Part shown: positions 7,008 to 15,906 of the stretch, piece by piece
Position numbering within the stretch: the first letter of the stretch is position 1
Layout of the letters: each line of letters begins with the position of its first letter
Source: an uncultured Lachnospiraceae bacterium
GTDB lineage: Bacteria; Bacillota; Clostridia; Lachnospirales; Lachnospiraceae
Direction of reading: 5' to 3'
DNA: 39,130 bases
NCBI GenBank assembly: GCA_910584205.1
Contig: CAJUAA010000040.1
Coordinates: 1-39,130 of the forward strand
Notes under the pieces: model-generated
What the model was told of the DNA's origin: nothing
The model's input: only the letters and a program-made list of their open reading frames with translations
Database searches by the model: none
Made by a program: the position numbers and the translations under genes

Positions 7008-8471
7008 ATGAAAGCAGTTTCCGGTTTATTGGAAAACCTGGACCATCAGATCATAAAAGGAAAACCGGAGGGTGAGATCAGCGCCCTTGTCTATGATTCC
7101 AGGAAAGTTACAAAAGACTGCATGTTTGTCTGCATCAAAGGAGCGGCGTATGACAGCCATGAACATGTGGAGGAGATTACGGCAAAGGGCGCCCGCGTGA
7201 TCGTGGCGGAGCGGAAGGTGGAGGTGCCTGAGGGCGTGACGCTCGTGCAGGTGGCGGACACCCGCTGTGCGCTGGCCCTTCTGTCGGCGGCGTATTTTGA
7301 CCATCCGGCAGAGAAGCTGAAAGTGATCGGCATCACCGGTACCAAGGGCAAGACCACGACCACCTTCATGGTGAAGGGGATTCTGGAGCATGCGGGATAC
7401 CGGGTGGGGCTGATCGGAACTATCGAGACGATCATCGGAGAAACGCATATTCCGGCGAATAATACCACGCCGGAGTCCTATGTGATACAGGAGTATTTTG
7501 CCCGGATGGTGGAGGCCGGCTGTCAGATCTGTGTGATGGAGGTCTCCTCTCAGGGGCTTATGATGCACCGGACGGCGGGGATCCCCTTTGAGATCGGGAT
7601 TTTTACCAATCTGGCGCCGGACCATATCGGGCCTAATGAGCACGCCAGCTTTGAGGAATATGCGGAGTGCAAGGGCCGGCTGTTCCGTCAGTGCCGGATG
7701 GGGATCGCCAATATGGATGACAGACATTTTGAGCTGGTAATGCAGGGGCATACGTGTACACTGGAAACGATCGGTTTTTCCGACCGGGCGGATTACCGCG
7801 CTTCGCAGGTGGAGCTGATCGGAAGGCCCGGATATCTGGGCGTCCGCTATCATATCTCGGGAAAGCTTGACATGGATGTGGAGATCGACGTGCCGGGGAC
7901 GTTCAGTGTGTACAATTCTCTGGTGGCCATCGCGGTCTGCGAACATTTCAGCGTGTCTGAGGAGGACCTGAAGGAAGCGCTGAAGGTGGTAAAGACCAAA
8001 GGCCGTATTGAGATGATAAAAGTATCGGAGGACTTTATCCTCATGATCGATTACGCCCACAATGCCATGAGCCTGGAGAGCCTGCTGCTGACGCTGAAGG
8101 AATATCATCCGAAGCGCCTGGTCTGCGTGTTTGGATGCGGAGGCAACCGGTCGAAACTGCGCCGCTACGAGATGGGAGAGGTGTCCGGCCGCCTGGCGGA
8201 CCTGACCGTCATCACCTCCGACAATCCCCGTTTTGAGGAACCGCAGGCAATCATCGACGATATTAAGGCCGGCATGGCGAGGACCGACGGCGCCTATGTG
8301 GAGATCAGCGACCGGAAGGAAGCGATCCGTTATGTGATCGAGCACGGACAGAAGGGCGATGTGATCGTGCTGGCCGGGAAAGGGCACGAGGATTATCAGG
8401 AGATCAAAGGAAGAAAGTACCCCATGGATGAGAGAGATCTGATTCGGGAGGTGCTGGAGGAGCTGAAATAA
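7008..8471 (+). CDS. murE: UDP-MurNAc-L-Ala-D-Glu ligase, MurE type (probably meso-DAP adding)
   Basis: ATP-dependent addition of the third stem-peptide residue of peptidoglycan. A 487-residue protein with N-terminal UMAG-binding domain (YDSRKV), P-loop GTKGKTTTT (from residue 111), TTPE, EVSSQGL (180-182 SSQ), Lys222 in AECKGRLF (the lysine usually carbamylated), and DNPR at 405-408, the signature of meso-diaminopimelate ligases, then GKGHEDYQ. Oddly, SSQ and DHIGPNEH (205-212) resemble the L-Lys-type MurE group rather than DAP-type SSHAL/DHLDYH. The frame is open far upstream, but ATG 7008 with GAAGGAGGA is the clear start; promoter at 6929-6957. priA begins 4 bases after the stop. Confidence 0.88.
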   Translation: MKAVSGLLENLDHQIIKGKPEGEISALVYDSRKVTKDCMFVCIKGAAYDSHEHVEEITAKGARVIVAERKVEVPEGVTLVQVADTRCALALLSAAYFDHPAEKLKVIGITGTKGKTTTTFMVKGILEHAGYRVGLIGTIETIIGETHIPANNTTPESYVIQEYFARMVEAGCQICVMEVSSQGLMMHRTAGIPFEIGIFTNLAPDHIGPNEHASFEEYAECKGRLFRQCRMGIANMDDRHFELVMQGHTCTLETIGFSDRADYRASQVELIGRPGYLGVRYHISGKLDMDVEIDVPGTFSVYNSLVAIAVCEHFSVSEEDLKEALKVVKTKGRIEMIKVSEDFILMIDYAHNAMSLESLLLTLKEYHPKRLVCVFGCGGNRSKLRRYEMGEVSGRLADLTVITSDNPRFEEPQAIIDDIKAGMARTDGAYVEISDRKEAIRYVIEHGQKGDVIVLAGKGHEDYQEIKGRKYPMDERDLIREVLEELK

Positions 8472-8475
8472 AGGC

Positions 8476-10707
8476 ATGAAATATGCGAATGTCATCGTGG
8501 ATATTTCCCATGAGAAAGTGGACCGGATCTTTCAGTACCGGGTTCCGGAGGCGCTGGAGGAGCGGCTGGAAGTGGGGATGCAGGCGGAAGTCCCGTTCGG
8601 CGCGGGTAACCGCCTGCGAAAGGCGTGCGTGGTGGGATTTGCCGCCAGTCCGGACTATCCGCCGGAGAAGATCAAGGAGATCCACGGGATTGTGGAAGGG
8701 AGCGTGAAGGCGGAAGAACAGCTCATCGCGCTTGCCGCGTGGATGCGCGAGACGTGCGGCTCCACCATGAATCAGGCGCTGAAGACGGTTCTTCCTGTCA
8801 GGCAGCGGACCAGGCAGAAGCTGAGCCGGACGCTGACCTGCAATCTTTCGGAAGAAGAGGGACGGAAGCTTTTAAAGGAATATGAGAGGAAGCACTGGCA
8901 GGCAAAAGCGAGGCTTCTGGATGCCCTGCTTCGATATGGGCCGCTGGACCAGCAGAGGGCCCTCAGGGAGCTGAACCTGTCCGCTGCCGTCATCCACGGG
9001 CTGGAGCGGGAAAACGTCCTGCGGGTCGAGACGAAGACCCTGTACCGGAATCCTTTTGAGGGCCATTTTACACAGAAAAAAAGAGAGATGTTACTGAACC
9101 GGGAGCAGACCGCGGCGGTGGAGGAAATCTGGAAGGATTATGCAGAAGGAATCCGGAAGACGTATCTGCTTCACGGAGTGACCGGCAGCGGCAAAACGGA
9201 AGTCTATATGGAACTGATCGCCCGGGTGATCCGGGAAGGGAAGCAGGCGATCGTGCTGATTCCGGAGATTGCACTGACCTTTCAGACGGTCATGCGGTTT
9301 TATGAGCGGTTCGGGGAACGGGTATCGGTCATGCACTCCAGACTTTCGGACGGGGAACGGTATGACCAGTACCAGCGGGCGGAAAACGGGGAGATCGATG
9401 TGATGATCGGCCCCAGATCCGCGCTTTTTGCGCCGTTTTCCAGGATCGGTTTCATTATCATGGACGAGGAGCATGAGGGCTCCTATAAAAGTGAGACGGT
9501 GCCCCGCTACCATGCCCGGGATGCGGCGCGTTTCCGGGCAAAGCTGTGCGGCGCGTCGGTGATCCTGGGAAGCGCCACGCCGTCGGTGGACAGCTATGAC
9601 AGGGCCAGGTCGGGGCAGTACGGATTGTGCCGTCTGTCCGGAAGATTCGGGGATGCGAAGCTTCCACGGGTCTGTATCGTTGACCTGCGCGTGGAATTAA
9701 AGGAAGGAAACCGCGGGATTTTCAGCCGGAGGCTGAAGGCGGCCATGGAGGAACGGCTGCAGAACGGGCAGCAGACCATGTTGTTTTTAAACCGGCGGGG
9801 GCTTTCAGGGTTTGTGTCCTGCCGTTCCTGCGGTACGGCCATCCGCTGTCCCCACTGCGACGTGACGCTCTCCCTGCACAGCGACGGAAGGCTCAGATGC
9901 CATTACTGCGGATATGAGACCGCCATGCCTTCTCTGTGCCCCTCCTGCGGCTCCCGCTACATCAGCGGGTTTCGGGCGGGTACCCAGCAGATCGAACGGG
10001 AAGTGAAAAAACATTTCCCGCAGGCCCGGGTACTTCGGATGGATTACGATACGACCCGGACGAAGGAAAGCTATGAACAGATTCTGACAGCTTTTGGAAA
10101 GGGCGAGGCGGATGTGCTGGTGGGCACGCAGATGATCGTCAAGGGACATGATTTCCCCAATGTGACGCTTGTCGGAGTGCTGGCGGCGGACATCTCCCTG
10201 TACGCGTCGGATTACCGGGCGTCCGAGCGCACCTTTCAGCTTCTGACGCAGGCGGTGGGAAGGGCCGGGAGGGGCGACAAGGCGGGAGAAGCCGTGATCC
10301 AGACGTATGTGCCGGACCATTACAGCATTCAGACGGCTGCCAGGCAGGATTATGAGGGATTTTACAGCCAGGAGATCCTGTACCGCCGGATGCTTGGATA
10401 TCCGCCGGCGGCGTTTCTGCTGGGCATCTATTTGTCCGGCCCCGAGGAGGCGTTCCTTCTGGAGCAGGCGGAACGTCTGGGAGACATCATCCGCCGTTTC
10501 CGCGTGGCGGGCCTGACGGTGATCGGCCCGGCTGCCGCGGCGCTCTCCAGAAAGAGTGATATGTACCGGGCGGTCATCTATCTGAAGCATACAGAGGAGG
10601 CGGCGCTGCTTGGCGCCAGAAAACAGATTGAACAGGTGCTGGAACAGGAGACTGTATGGCAGAAGATCTACCTGCAGTTTGATTATAACCCATTAAATGC
10701 ATATTAG
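8476..10707 (+). CDS. priA: Primosomal protein N' (PriA helicase)
   Basis: Restarts stalled replication forks by binding fork DNA and loading the replicative helicase. It has 743 residues. Domains: N-terminal DNA 3'-end-binding region (VDRIFQYRVPE), helicase with Walker A GVTGSGKTEVY from residue 234, DEEH at 330-333, GSATPSVDSY; a zinc-binding insert with eight cysteines starting at Cys449 (CRSCG, CPHC, CHYCG, CPSCG); then GTQMIVKGHDFPNVTLVGVLAAD and QAVGRAGRG. All key residues are present. The ATG lies 4 bases past murE; def follows by 9 bases. Confidence 0.97.
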   Translation: MKYANVIVDISHEKVDRIFQYRVPEALEERLEVGMQAEVPFGAGNRLRKACVVGFAASPDYPPEKIKEIHGIVEGSVKAEEQLIALAAWMRETCGSTMNQALKTVLPVRQRTRQKLSRTLTCNLSEEEGRKLLKEYERKHWQAKARLLDALLRYGPLDQQRALRELNLSAAVIHGLERENVLRVETKTLYRNPFEGHFTQKKREMLLNREQTAAVEEIWKDYAEGIRKTYLLHGVTGSGKTEVYMELIARVIREGKQAIVLIPEIALTFQTVMRFYERFGERVSVMHSRLSDGERYDQYQRAENGEIDVMIGPRSALFAPFSRIGFIIMDEEHEGSYKSETVPRYHARDAARFRAKLCGASVILGSATPSVDSYDRARSGQYGLCRLSGRFGDAKLPRVCIVDLRVELKEGNRGIFSRRLKAAMEERLQNGQQTMLFLNRRGLSGFVSCRSCGTAIRCPHCDVTLSLHSDGRLRCHYCGYETAMPSLCPSCGSRYISGFRAGTQQIEREVKKHFPQARVLRMDYDTTRTKESYEQILTAFGKGEADVLVGTQMIVKGHDFPNVTLVGVLAADISLYASDYRASERTFQLLTQAVGRAGRGDKAGEAVIQTYVPDHYSIQTAARQDYEGFYSQEILYRRMLGYPPAAFLLGIYLSGPEEAFLLEQAERLGDIIRRFRVAGLTVIGPAAAALSRKSDMYRAVIYLKHTEEAALLGARKQIEQVLEQETVWQKIYLQFDYNPLNAY

Positions 10708-10716
10708 GAGGAAATT

Positions 10717-11196
10717 ATGGCAATTCGTAACCTTAGACTGGAAGGAGATCCGATTCTCCGTAAAAAAAGCAGAGAAGTAAAGGAGGTCACCCCGAAGATC
10801 CGGGAATTGATCGACGACATGCTGGAAACCATGTACGATAAGGACGGCGTTGGGCTGGCGGCTCCCCAGGTGGGAATCTTAAGGCGGATCGTGGTCATCG
10901 ATGTGGGCGACGGCCCGCTGGTGATGGTGAACCCGCAGATCATCCGGGAGGAGGGCAGCCAGACGGGAGACGAGGGATGTTTAAGCGTTCCGGGAAAGGC
11001 AGGCCAGGTGACGCGTCCCAACGAAGTGACGGTCCGTTTTATGGACGAAGAAGGAGAATACTACGAACTGGACGGCACGGAGCTTCTGGCGCGGGCCATC
11101 TGCCACGAGTGCGAGCATCTGGACGGAAAACTCTACATTGATATTGTAGAAGGGCCGCTCCATGATGTGGTGCCGGAGGAAGACGAGGAGGAATAG
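10717..11196 (+). CDS. def: Peptide deformylase
   Basis: Removes the formyl group from the N-terminal methionine of new proteins. A metal enzyme of 159 residues. The three signature motifs are intact: GVGLAAPQVG, DEGCLSVPG with metal ligand Cys88, and HECEHLDG with His130, Glu131 and His134. A GGAGG lies just upstream of ATG. It sits between priA and fmt, and the def-fmt pairing is the common bacterial arrangement because Fmt adds the group that Def removes. Confidence 0.98.
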   Translation: MAIRNLRLEGDPILRKKSREVKEVTPKIRELIDDMLETMYDKDGVGLAAPQVGILRRIVVIDVGDGPLVMVNPQIIREEGSQTGDEGCLSVPGKAGQVTRPNEVTVRFMDEEGEYYELDGTELLARAICHECEHLDGKLYIDIVEGPLHDVVPEEDEEE

Positions 11197-11203
11197 ATTT
11201 TAT

Positions 11204-12145
11204 ATGAATGTAATCTTTATGGGGACGCCGGATTTTGCGGTGGGGACGCTGGAAGCCCTGATCGGGGCGGGACACCGGATTTCCATGGTGGTGACTCAGC
11301 CGGACAGGCCGAAGGGCAGAGGACATGCCATGCAGTATCCGCCGGTGAAGGAGGCGGCTCTGGCCCATGGGCTGCCGGTATACCAGCCGAAACGGATCCG
11401 GGACGGGGAATCCGTCCGCTTTCTGGAGACGGTGGAGGCGGACGTGATGGTGGTCGTGGCGTTTGGCCAGCTGATTCCAAAAAGCATTCTGGAGATGAAA
11501 AAATATGGATGTATCAATGTCCATGGCTCTCTGCTTCCTGCGTACCGGGGAGCGGCGCCGATCCAGTGGGCGGTCATCAACGGAGAGAAGGAGTCCGGAG
11601 TGACGACCATGCAGATGGACGAAGGGCTGGACACCGGCGACATGCTTCTGAAGGCCGTGGTGCCTCTGGAGGCGGACGAGACCGGAGGAAGCCTCTTTGA
11701 GAAGCTTTCGAAAGCCGGGGCGGAGCTCTGCGTGGAGACTCTGCGGCAGCTGGAAGCGGGAACGGTGGTGCCGGAGGCGCAGGGCGATTCCACGACGGAT
11801 TATGCGGCCATGCTGACCAGGGCTTCCGGCAGGATCGACTGGACAAAGAGCGCCGTGTCCATCGAGCGGATGATCCGCGGCCTGAATCCGTGGCCGTGCG
11901 CGTATACGGCGCTTGGAGGAAAGACACTGAAGCTCTGGAGGGGAGAAGTTGTCCATGGGGATGCATCAAAGGGTGCATGCGGTGAGATACTTGAGGTAAC
12001 GAAGGATTCGCTGCTCATACAGACCGGCGACGGGCTTCTGGCAATCAGGGAGCTCCAGCTGGAAGGCAGAAAGCGGATGGAGACGGAAGCGTTTCTGAGA
12101 GGCTTTGCCGTTGTGCCGGGCACGGTTCTGGGACAGGAAGACTAG
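11204..12145 (+). CDS. fmt: Methionyl-tRNA formyltransferase
   Basis: Formylates Met-tRNA(fMet) with 10-formyl-tetrahydrofolate. It has 313 residues. Motifs: start MNVIFMGTPDFAV, catalytic Asn105 and His107 in INVHGSLLPAYRGAAPIQ, Asp143 in GLDTGDM, and a C-terminal OB-like domain from about residue 205. The frame opens earlier (11162), but the ATG at 11204 with GAGGAGGAA upstream gives the family N terminus. It lies 7 bases after def. Confidence 0.97.
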   Translation: MNVIFMGTPDFAVGTLEALIGAGHRISMVVTQPDRPKGRGHAMQYPPVKEAALAHGLPVYQPKRIRDGESVRFLETVEADVMVVVAFGQLIPKSILEMKKYGCINVHGSLLPAYRGAAPIQWAVINGEKESGVTTMQMDEGLDTGDMLLKAVVPLEADETGGSLFEKLSKAGAELCVETLRQLEAGTVVPEAQGDSTTDYAAMLTRASGRIDWTKSAVSIERMIRGLNPWPCAYTALGGKTLKLWRGEVVHGDASKGACGEILEVTKDSLLIQTGDGLLAIRELQLEGRKRMETEAFLRGFAVVPGTVLGQED

Positions 12146-12157
12146 GAGGTTTTTCTT

Positions 12158-12847
12158 ATGTTTTTTTATGATGCGACTTATATACTGGTATTGATCGGCG
12201 CGCTTTTGTCCATGTGGGCGTCCATGCGGGTCAACAGCACCTACAAAAAATACGCGCAGGTCAGAAGCCTGTCCGGCCTGACAGGCGCGGAGGCGGCCCG
12301 CAGGATCCTGAACGGGGCGGGTATCTATGACGTGCGGATCGAGCACATCAGCGGGAATCTGACGGATCACTATGATCCCAGAGGGAAGGTGCTCCGGCTG
12401 TCGGATGCGGTCTACGGGTCTGCATCGGTGGCGGCCGTGGGTGTGGCGGCCCATGAGTGCGGCCACGCCATCCAGCATGACCAGGGATATGTGCCTTTAC
12501 AGATCCGCGGCGCTTTTGTACCGGTGGCCAATATCGGCACAAAGGCTGCGATTCCGATCATCCTGCTGGGGCTTGTCCTTGGCAGTTCAGGCACGCTCAT
12601 CCAGGTGGGGCTTTTATGCTTCGCCTGCGGGACGCTCTTTCAGCTGATCACCCTTCCGGTGGAGTTCAACGCCTCCGCAAGGGCGGTGGATATTCTGGGA
12701 AATACGCATATGCTGTCGGATACCGAGCTTCAGTCCACGAAAAAGGTACTGTCAGCGGCAGCCATGACCTATGTGGCGGCAGCGGCGGCTTCCATTCTGT
12801 CCCTGCTCCGGCTGGCGCTGTTGTTCGGAGGCAGAAGACGTGACTGA
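12158..12847 (+). CDS. Membrane zinc metallopeptidase, YugP family
   Basis: A 229-residue membrane protein with an N-terminal membrane anchor, the zinc motif HECGHAIQH (HExxH near residue 107) and further hydrophobic segments around residues 125-165 and 200-225. The central region LTDHYDPRGKVLRLSDAVY is typical of the YugP/Zn_peptidase_2 family. Substrates are unknown; it may have a role in membrane protein turnover. The gene has GGAGG upstream, follows fmt by 12 bases, and its stop overlaps the rsmB start by 8 bases. Confidence 0.9.
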   Translation: MFFYDATYILVLIGALLSMWASMRVNSTYKKYAQVRSLSGLTGAEAARRILNGAGIYDVRIEHISGNLTDHYDPRGKVLRLSDAVYGSASVAAVGVAAHECGHAIQHDQGYVPLQIRGAFVPVANIGTKAAIPIILLGLVLGSSGTLIQVGLLCFACGTLFQLITLPVEFNASARAVDILGNTHMLSDTELQSTKKVLSAAAMTYVAAAAASILSLLRLALLFGGRRRD

Positions 12848-14129
12848 TCAAAGAGTGAATGTCCGGGCGCTGGCGCTGGAGCTTCTGCTGGAGATCACCT
12901 CCGGCAGGTCGTTCAGCCATACAGCGCTTGGCGGAGCGCTGGAAAAGCACCAGTATCTTGACAAACAGGACCGGGCGTTTCTGACCCGGCTGACGGAAGG
13001 GACCGTGGAACGGATGCTGGAGATGGACGATATCATCGGGCGTTATTCCAGAACGCCGATGAATAAGATGAAGCCGGTGATACAGAATATCCTCCGGATG
13101 TCCGTCTATCAGCTCCGGTATATGGACCGGATCCCGGATGCCGCCGTATGCAACGAGGCGGTAAAGCTTGCGCAGAGGAAAGGCTTCGGCAGCCTGAAAG
13201 GTTTTGTAAACGGCGTGCTGCGCACCATTGCCAGGGAGAAGGACCAGATCCGGCCGGAGAGCCGGTCGGTGGAGTATTCCCTGCCTCAGTGGATTGTAGA
13301 CCAGTGGACGGAGGAATACGGGGAAGAGACAGCTCTGCGAATGATGCAGAGCCAGTATGAGGAGCGGCCTTTGTCCATCCGGGTAAACCTGCAGCGGATA
13401 GAAAAGAAACAGCTGATGGAGCGGCTCCGGTCAGAGGGCGTGCAGGTCCGGGAGGCGGACGGAGTGGACTGCGCGCTTACGATCTCCGGCTACGACCATC
13501 TGCGGGCGCTTCCGTCCTTCCGGGAGGGGCTTTTCTACATACAGGATGTAAGCTCCATGCGTGCTGCCCTGATGGCAGATCCGAAACCCGGAGATTACTG
13601 CATTGATGTGTGCGCGGCGCCGGGGGGCAAGAGCCTGCACCTTGCGGAGCTGATGAAGGGCAGCGGCATGGTGGAGGCCCGGGATCTGACCGATTACAAG
13701 GTGGGCCTCATTGAGGAAAACATCCGACGGTCCGGCGCCGGGAACATCCGGGCGGTCCGGATGGACGCCACGGTACCGGATGAGCGTTCCATAGAGCGGG
13801 CGGATGTGGTGCTTGCGGATCTGCCCTGTTCCGGCCTGGGAGTCCTTGGCAGAAAGCGGGATCTGAAATACCGGATGAGCAGGGAGCAGCAGGAGGAACT
13901 GACGGCGCTTCAGCGGCGCATCCTGGGCACGGTATGGCAGTATGTGAAGCCGGGCGGAACGCTGCTGTACAGTACCTGTACGGTGCACAGAGAGGAAAAT
14001 GAAGGAAATGTCCGGTGGTTTCTTGCGCGGTATCCGTTTTTTTTGAAGGAACAGATGCAGATGCTCCCGGGTGTGGATTCGTGTGACGGATTCTATGTGG
14101 CGAAAATGGAGAGAAAGATACATGACTGA
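12840..14129 (+). CDS. rsmB: 16S rRNA m5C967 methyltransferase RsmB
   Basis: Methylates C967 of 16S rRNA using S-adenosylmethionine. It has 429 residues: an N-terminal NusB-like RNA-binding domain (to about 140), then the methyltransferase with DVCAAPGGKS (near 255), DLPCSG with Cys330, and YSTCTVHREENE with Cys380; the two cysteines are the product-release and nucleophile residues of the family. The GTG at 12840 with GGAGG at 12827-12831 is the best start, inside the end of the zinc peptidase gene. The longer frame from 12771 is an artefact of overlap. The stop overlaps rlmN. Confidence 0.95.
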   Translation: MTDQRVNVRALALELLLEITSGRSFSHTALGGALEKHQYLDKQDRAFLTRLTEGTVERMLEMDDIIGRYSRTPMNKMKPVIQNILRMSVYQLRYMDRIPDAAVCNEAVKLAQRKGFGSLKGFVNGVLRTIAREKDQIRPESRSVEYSLPQWIVDQWTEEYGEETALRMMQSQYEERPLSIRVNLQRIEKKQLMERLRSEGVQVREADGVDCALTISGYDHLRALPSFREGLFYIQDVSSMRAALMADPKPGDYCIDVCAAPGGKSLHLAELMKGSGMVEARDLTDYKVGLIEENIRRSGAGNIRAVRMDATVPDERSIERADVVLADLPCSGLGVLGRKRDLKYRMSREQQEELTALQRRILGTVWQYVKPGGTLLYSTCTVHREENEGNVRWFLARYPFFLKEQMQMLPGVDSCDGFYVAKMERKIHD

Positions 14130-15156
14130 TATCAAATCCCTGACCCTTCCGGAGCTCCAGGCGGAGATGGAACGGCTGGGGGACAAAAAATTCCGGGCAG
14201 GACAGATCTACCAGTGGCTTCATGAGAAGCTGGCAGATGAATTTGACGAGATGAGCAGCCTACCGAAATCGCTGAGAGAACGGCTGAAGGAGGAATACGA
14301 ACTGGTCCGTCTGGAGACGGTACAGGTACAGCAGTCCAAACAGGACGGGACATGCAAGTTTTTGTTCCGCCTGCCGGACGGGCATGTGATCGAAAGCGTG
14401 CTGATGAAATATCATCACGGCAACTCGGTCTGTATCTCCTCCCAGGTGGGGTGCCGGATGGGCTGCCGGTTCTGCGCTTCTACCCTGGGCGGGCTGGAGC
14501 GGGGGCTTCGGCCCTCGGAGATGCTGGATCAGATCTACCAGATACAGAAGTGGTCCGGGGAACGGGTCCACAACGTGGTGGTCATGGGGACCGGGGAACC
14601 GCTGGACAATTATGACGCGCTGCTTCGGTTCCTCCGGCTTCTGACCGGTGAGGGCGGCCTGCATATCAGCCAGAGAAACGTGACGGTATCCACCTGCGGG
14701 ATCGTTCCGCGGATCCGGCAGCTGGCGGAGGAAACGCTCCAGATCACCCTGGCCCTGTCTCTTCACGCTTCCAGCCAGGAGAAACGAAAAAGCCTGATGC
14801 CGGTGGCGAACCAGTATGAACTGGCCGGGGTGATCGACGCGTGCCGTTATTATTTTGAAAAGACCGGACGCCGCATCACATTCGAATACAGTCTGGTGGG
14901 CGGGATAAACGATACCGATGAGGACGCCGCAGAGCTGATCCGGCTGGTAAAGCCTCTGAACTGCCACATCAACCTGATTCCCGTGAATCCCATCAAGGAG
15001 CGGGATTATGTGCAGACCGAACGCCGCAAAGTCGTGGATTTCAAAAATAAACTTGAAAAATCAGGAATAAATGTTAGTATAAGAAGAGAACTGGGCCGCG
15101 ATATCGACGGCGCCTGCGGGCAGCTCCGCAGAAGCTATATGGATCAAGAGAGGTGA
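14122..15156 (+). CDS. rlmN: 23S rRNA/tRNA adenine-C2 methyltransferase RlmN (radical SAM)
   Basis: Makes m2A in 23S rRNA (A2503) and some tRNAs by radical SAM chemistry. It has 344 residues. The 4Fe-4S ligands are Cys111, Cys115 and Cys118 in GCRMGCRFCAS; Cys104 in VCISSQVGC and Cys332 in DGACGQL match the two mechanistic cysteines of RlmN. GTGEPLDNYD and SLHASSQEKRKSLMPV are also diagnostic. The ATG at 14122 lies in the last codons of rsmB. The phosphatase gene follows after 6 bases. Confidence 0.97.
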   Translation: MTDIKSLTLPELQAEMERLGDKKFRAGQIYQWLHEKLADEFDEMSSLPKSLRERLKEEYELVRLETVQVQQSKQDGTCKFLFRLPDGHVIESVLMKYHHGNSVCISSQVGCRMGCRFCASTLGGLERGLRPSEMLDQIYQIQKWSGERVHNVVVMGTGEPLDNYDALLRFLRLLTGEGGLHISQRNVTVSTCGIVPRIRQLAEETLQITLALSLHASSQEKRKSLMPVANQYELAGVIDACRYYFEKTGRRITFEYSLVGGINDTDEDAAELIRLVKPLNCHINLIPVNPIKERDYVQTERRKVVDFKNKLEKSGINVSIRRELGRDIDGACGQLRRSYMDQER

Positions 15157-15162
15157 AGAGGA

Positions 15163-15891
15163 ATGCAGACATCGGTTGCCATGACGGACATTGGACGCAG
15201 GAGAAAAGTGAATCAGGATTACGTATACGCTTCCGACCAGCCGGTGGGAAATCTTCCGAATCTCTACGTGGTTGCGGACGGGATGGGAGGCCACAGGGCG
15301 GGAGATCTTGCCTCCTCATACGGGGTTCAGAAGTTTGTGGAGGCAGTCAGAAGGTGCACGGATGTAAGGCCGGCGCTGATCCTGCAGAAGGCGATCCGGT
15401 ATGCCAATTACCGGCTGTATGAAAAATCGTGTGAAAGAGAAGATTATTATGGAATGGGCACGACGCTGGTAGCGCTCTGCGTGTGCGGATATGAGGCTCT
15501 GGCTGTGAACATCGGGGACAGCCGACTGTATGAGGTGACGCCGGACGGGATCCGGCAGATTTCGCAGGATCATTCTCTGGTGGCGGAGCTGGTGCGGAAG
15601 GGAGAACTAAGTCCCCAGGAAGCCAGGAGACATCCGGATAAAAACATCATTACAAGGGCTCTGGGAATTCAGGAAGAGGCGGAGATCGACCTGTTTCCGT
15701 TTCACGCAGACCGGGGGAACCGGTATCTTCTCTGCTCCGACGGTCTCAGCAATATGGTGGAGGATACGGAACTCTGCCGGCTGATTCAGAAGGATCAGCC
15801 GCTTCAGGATATCGGCGGGAGGCTGATCCTGGAAGCGAACAGGAACGGCGGGACGGATAACATAGCAGTAGTACTGGTGGAAATAGGATGA
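15163..15891 (+). CDS. prpC: PP2C-type Ser/Thr protein phosphatase (Stp/PrpC)
   Basis: Metal-dependent phosphatase that reverses the action of the adjacent PASTA kinase. A 242-residue cytoplasmic protein. Motifs: TDIGRRRKVNQDY, VVADGMGGHRAGDLAS, NIGDSRLYEV, ISQDHSLV, ITRALG, LLCSDGLSNMV and GGTDNIAVVLVE, which supply the conserved aspartates of the two-metal centre. It lies 15 bases before pknB, the standard stp-pknB pair controlling cell wall growth and division in Firmicutes. Confidence 0.97.
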   Translation: MQTSVAMTDIGRRRKVNQDYVYASDQPVGNLPNLYVVADGMGGHRAGDLASSYGVQKFVEAVRRCTDVRPALILQKAIRYANYRLYEKSCEREDYYGMGTTLVALCVCGYEALAVNIGDSRLYEVTPDGIRQISQDHSLVAELVRKGELSPQEARRHPDKNIITRALGIQEEAEIDLFPFHADRGNRYLLCSDGLSNMVEDTELCRLIQKDQPLQDIGGRLILEANRNGGTDNIAVVLVEIG

Positions 15892-15906
15892 CGGAGAGGT
15901 AAGATT

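Noticed and set aside
7026..8495. 489-codon open frame on the minus strand opposite murE
   Set aside because: His/Arg-rich shadow of a GC-rich coding strand; murE on the plus strand has all family motifs.
14036..14045. Run of eight T in rsmB as a possible frameshift
   Set aside because: The reading frame continues into the expected C-terminal motifs and stop.
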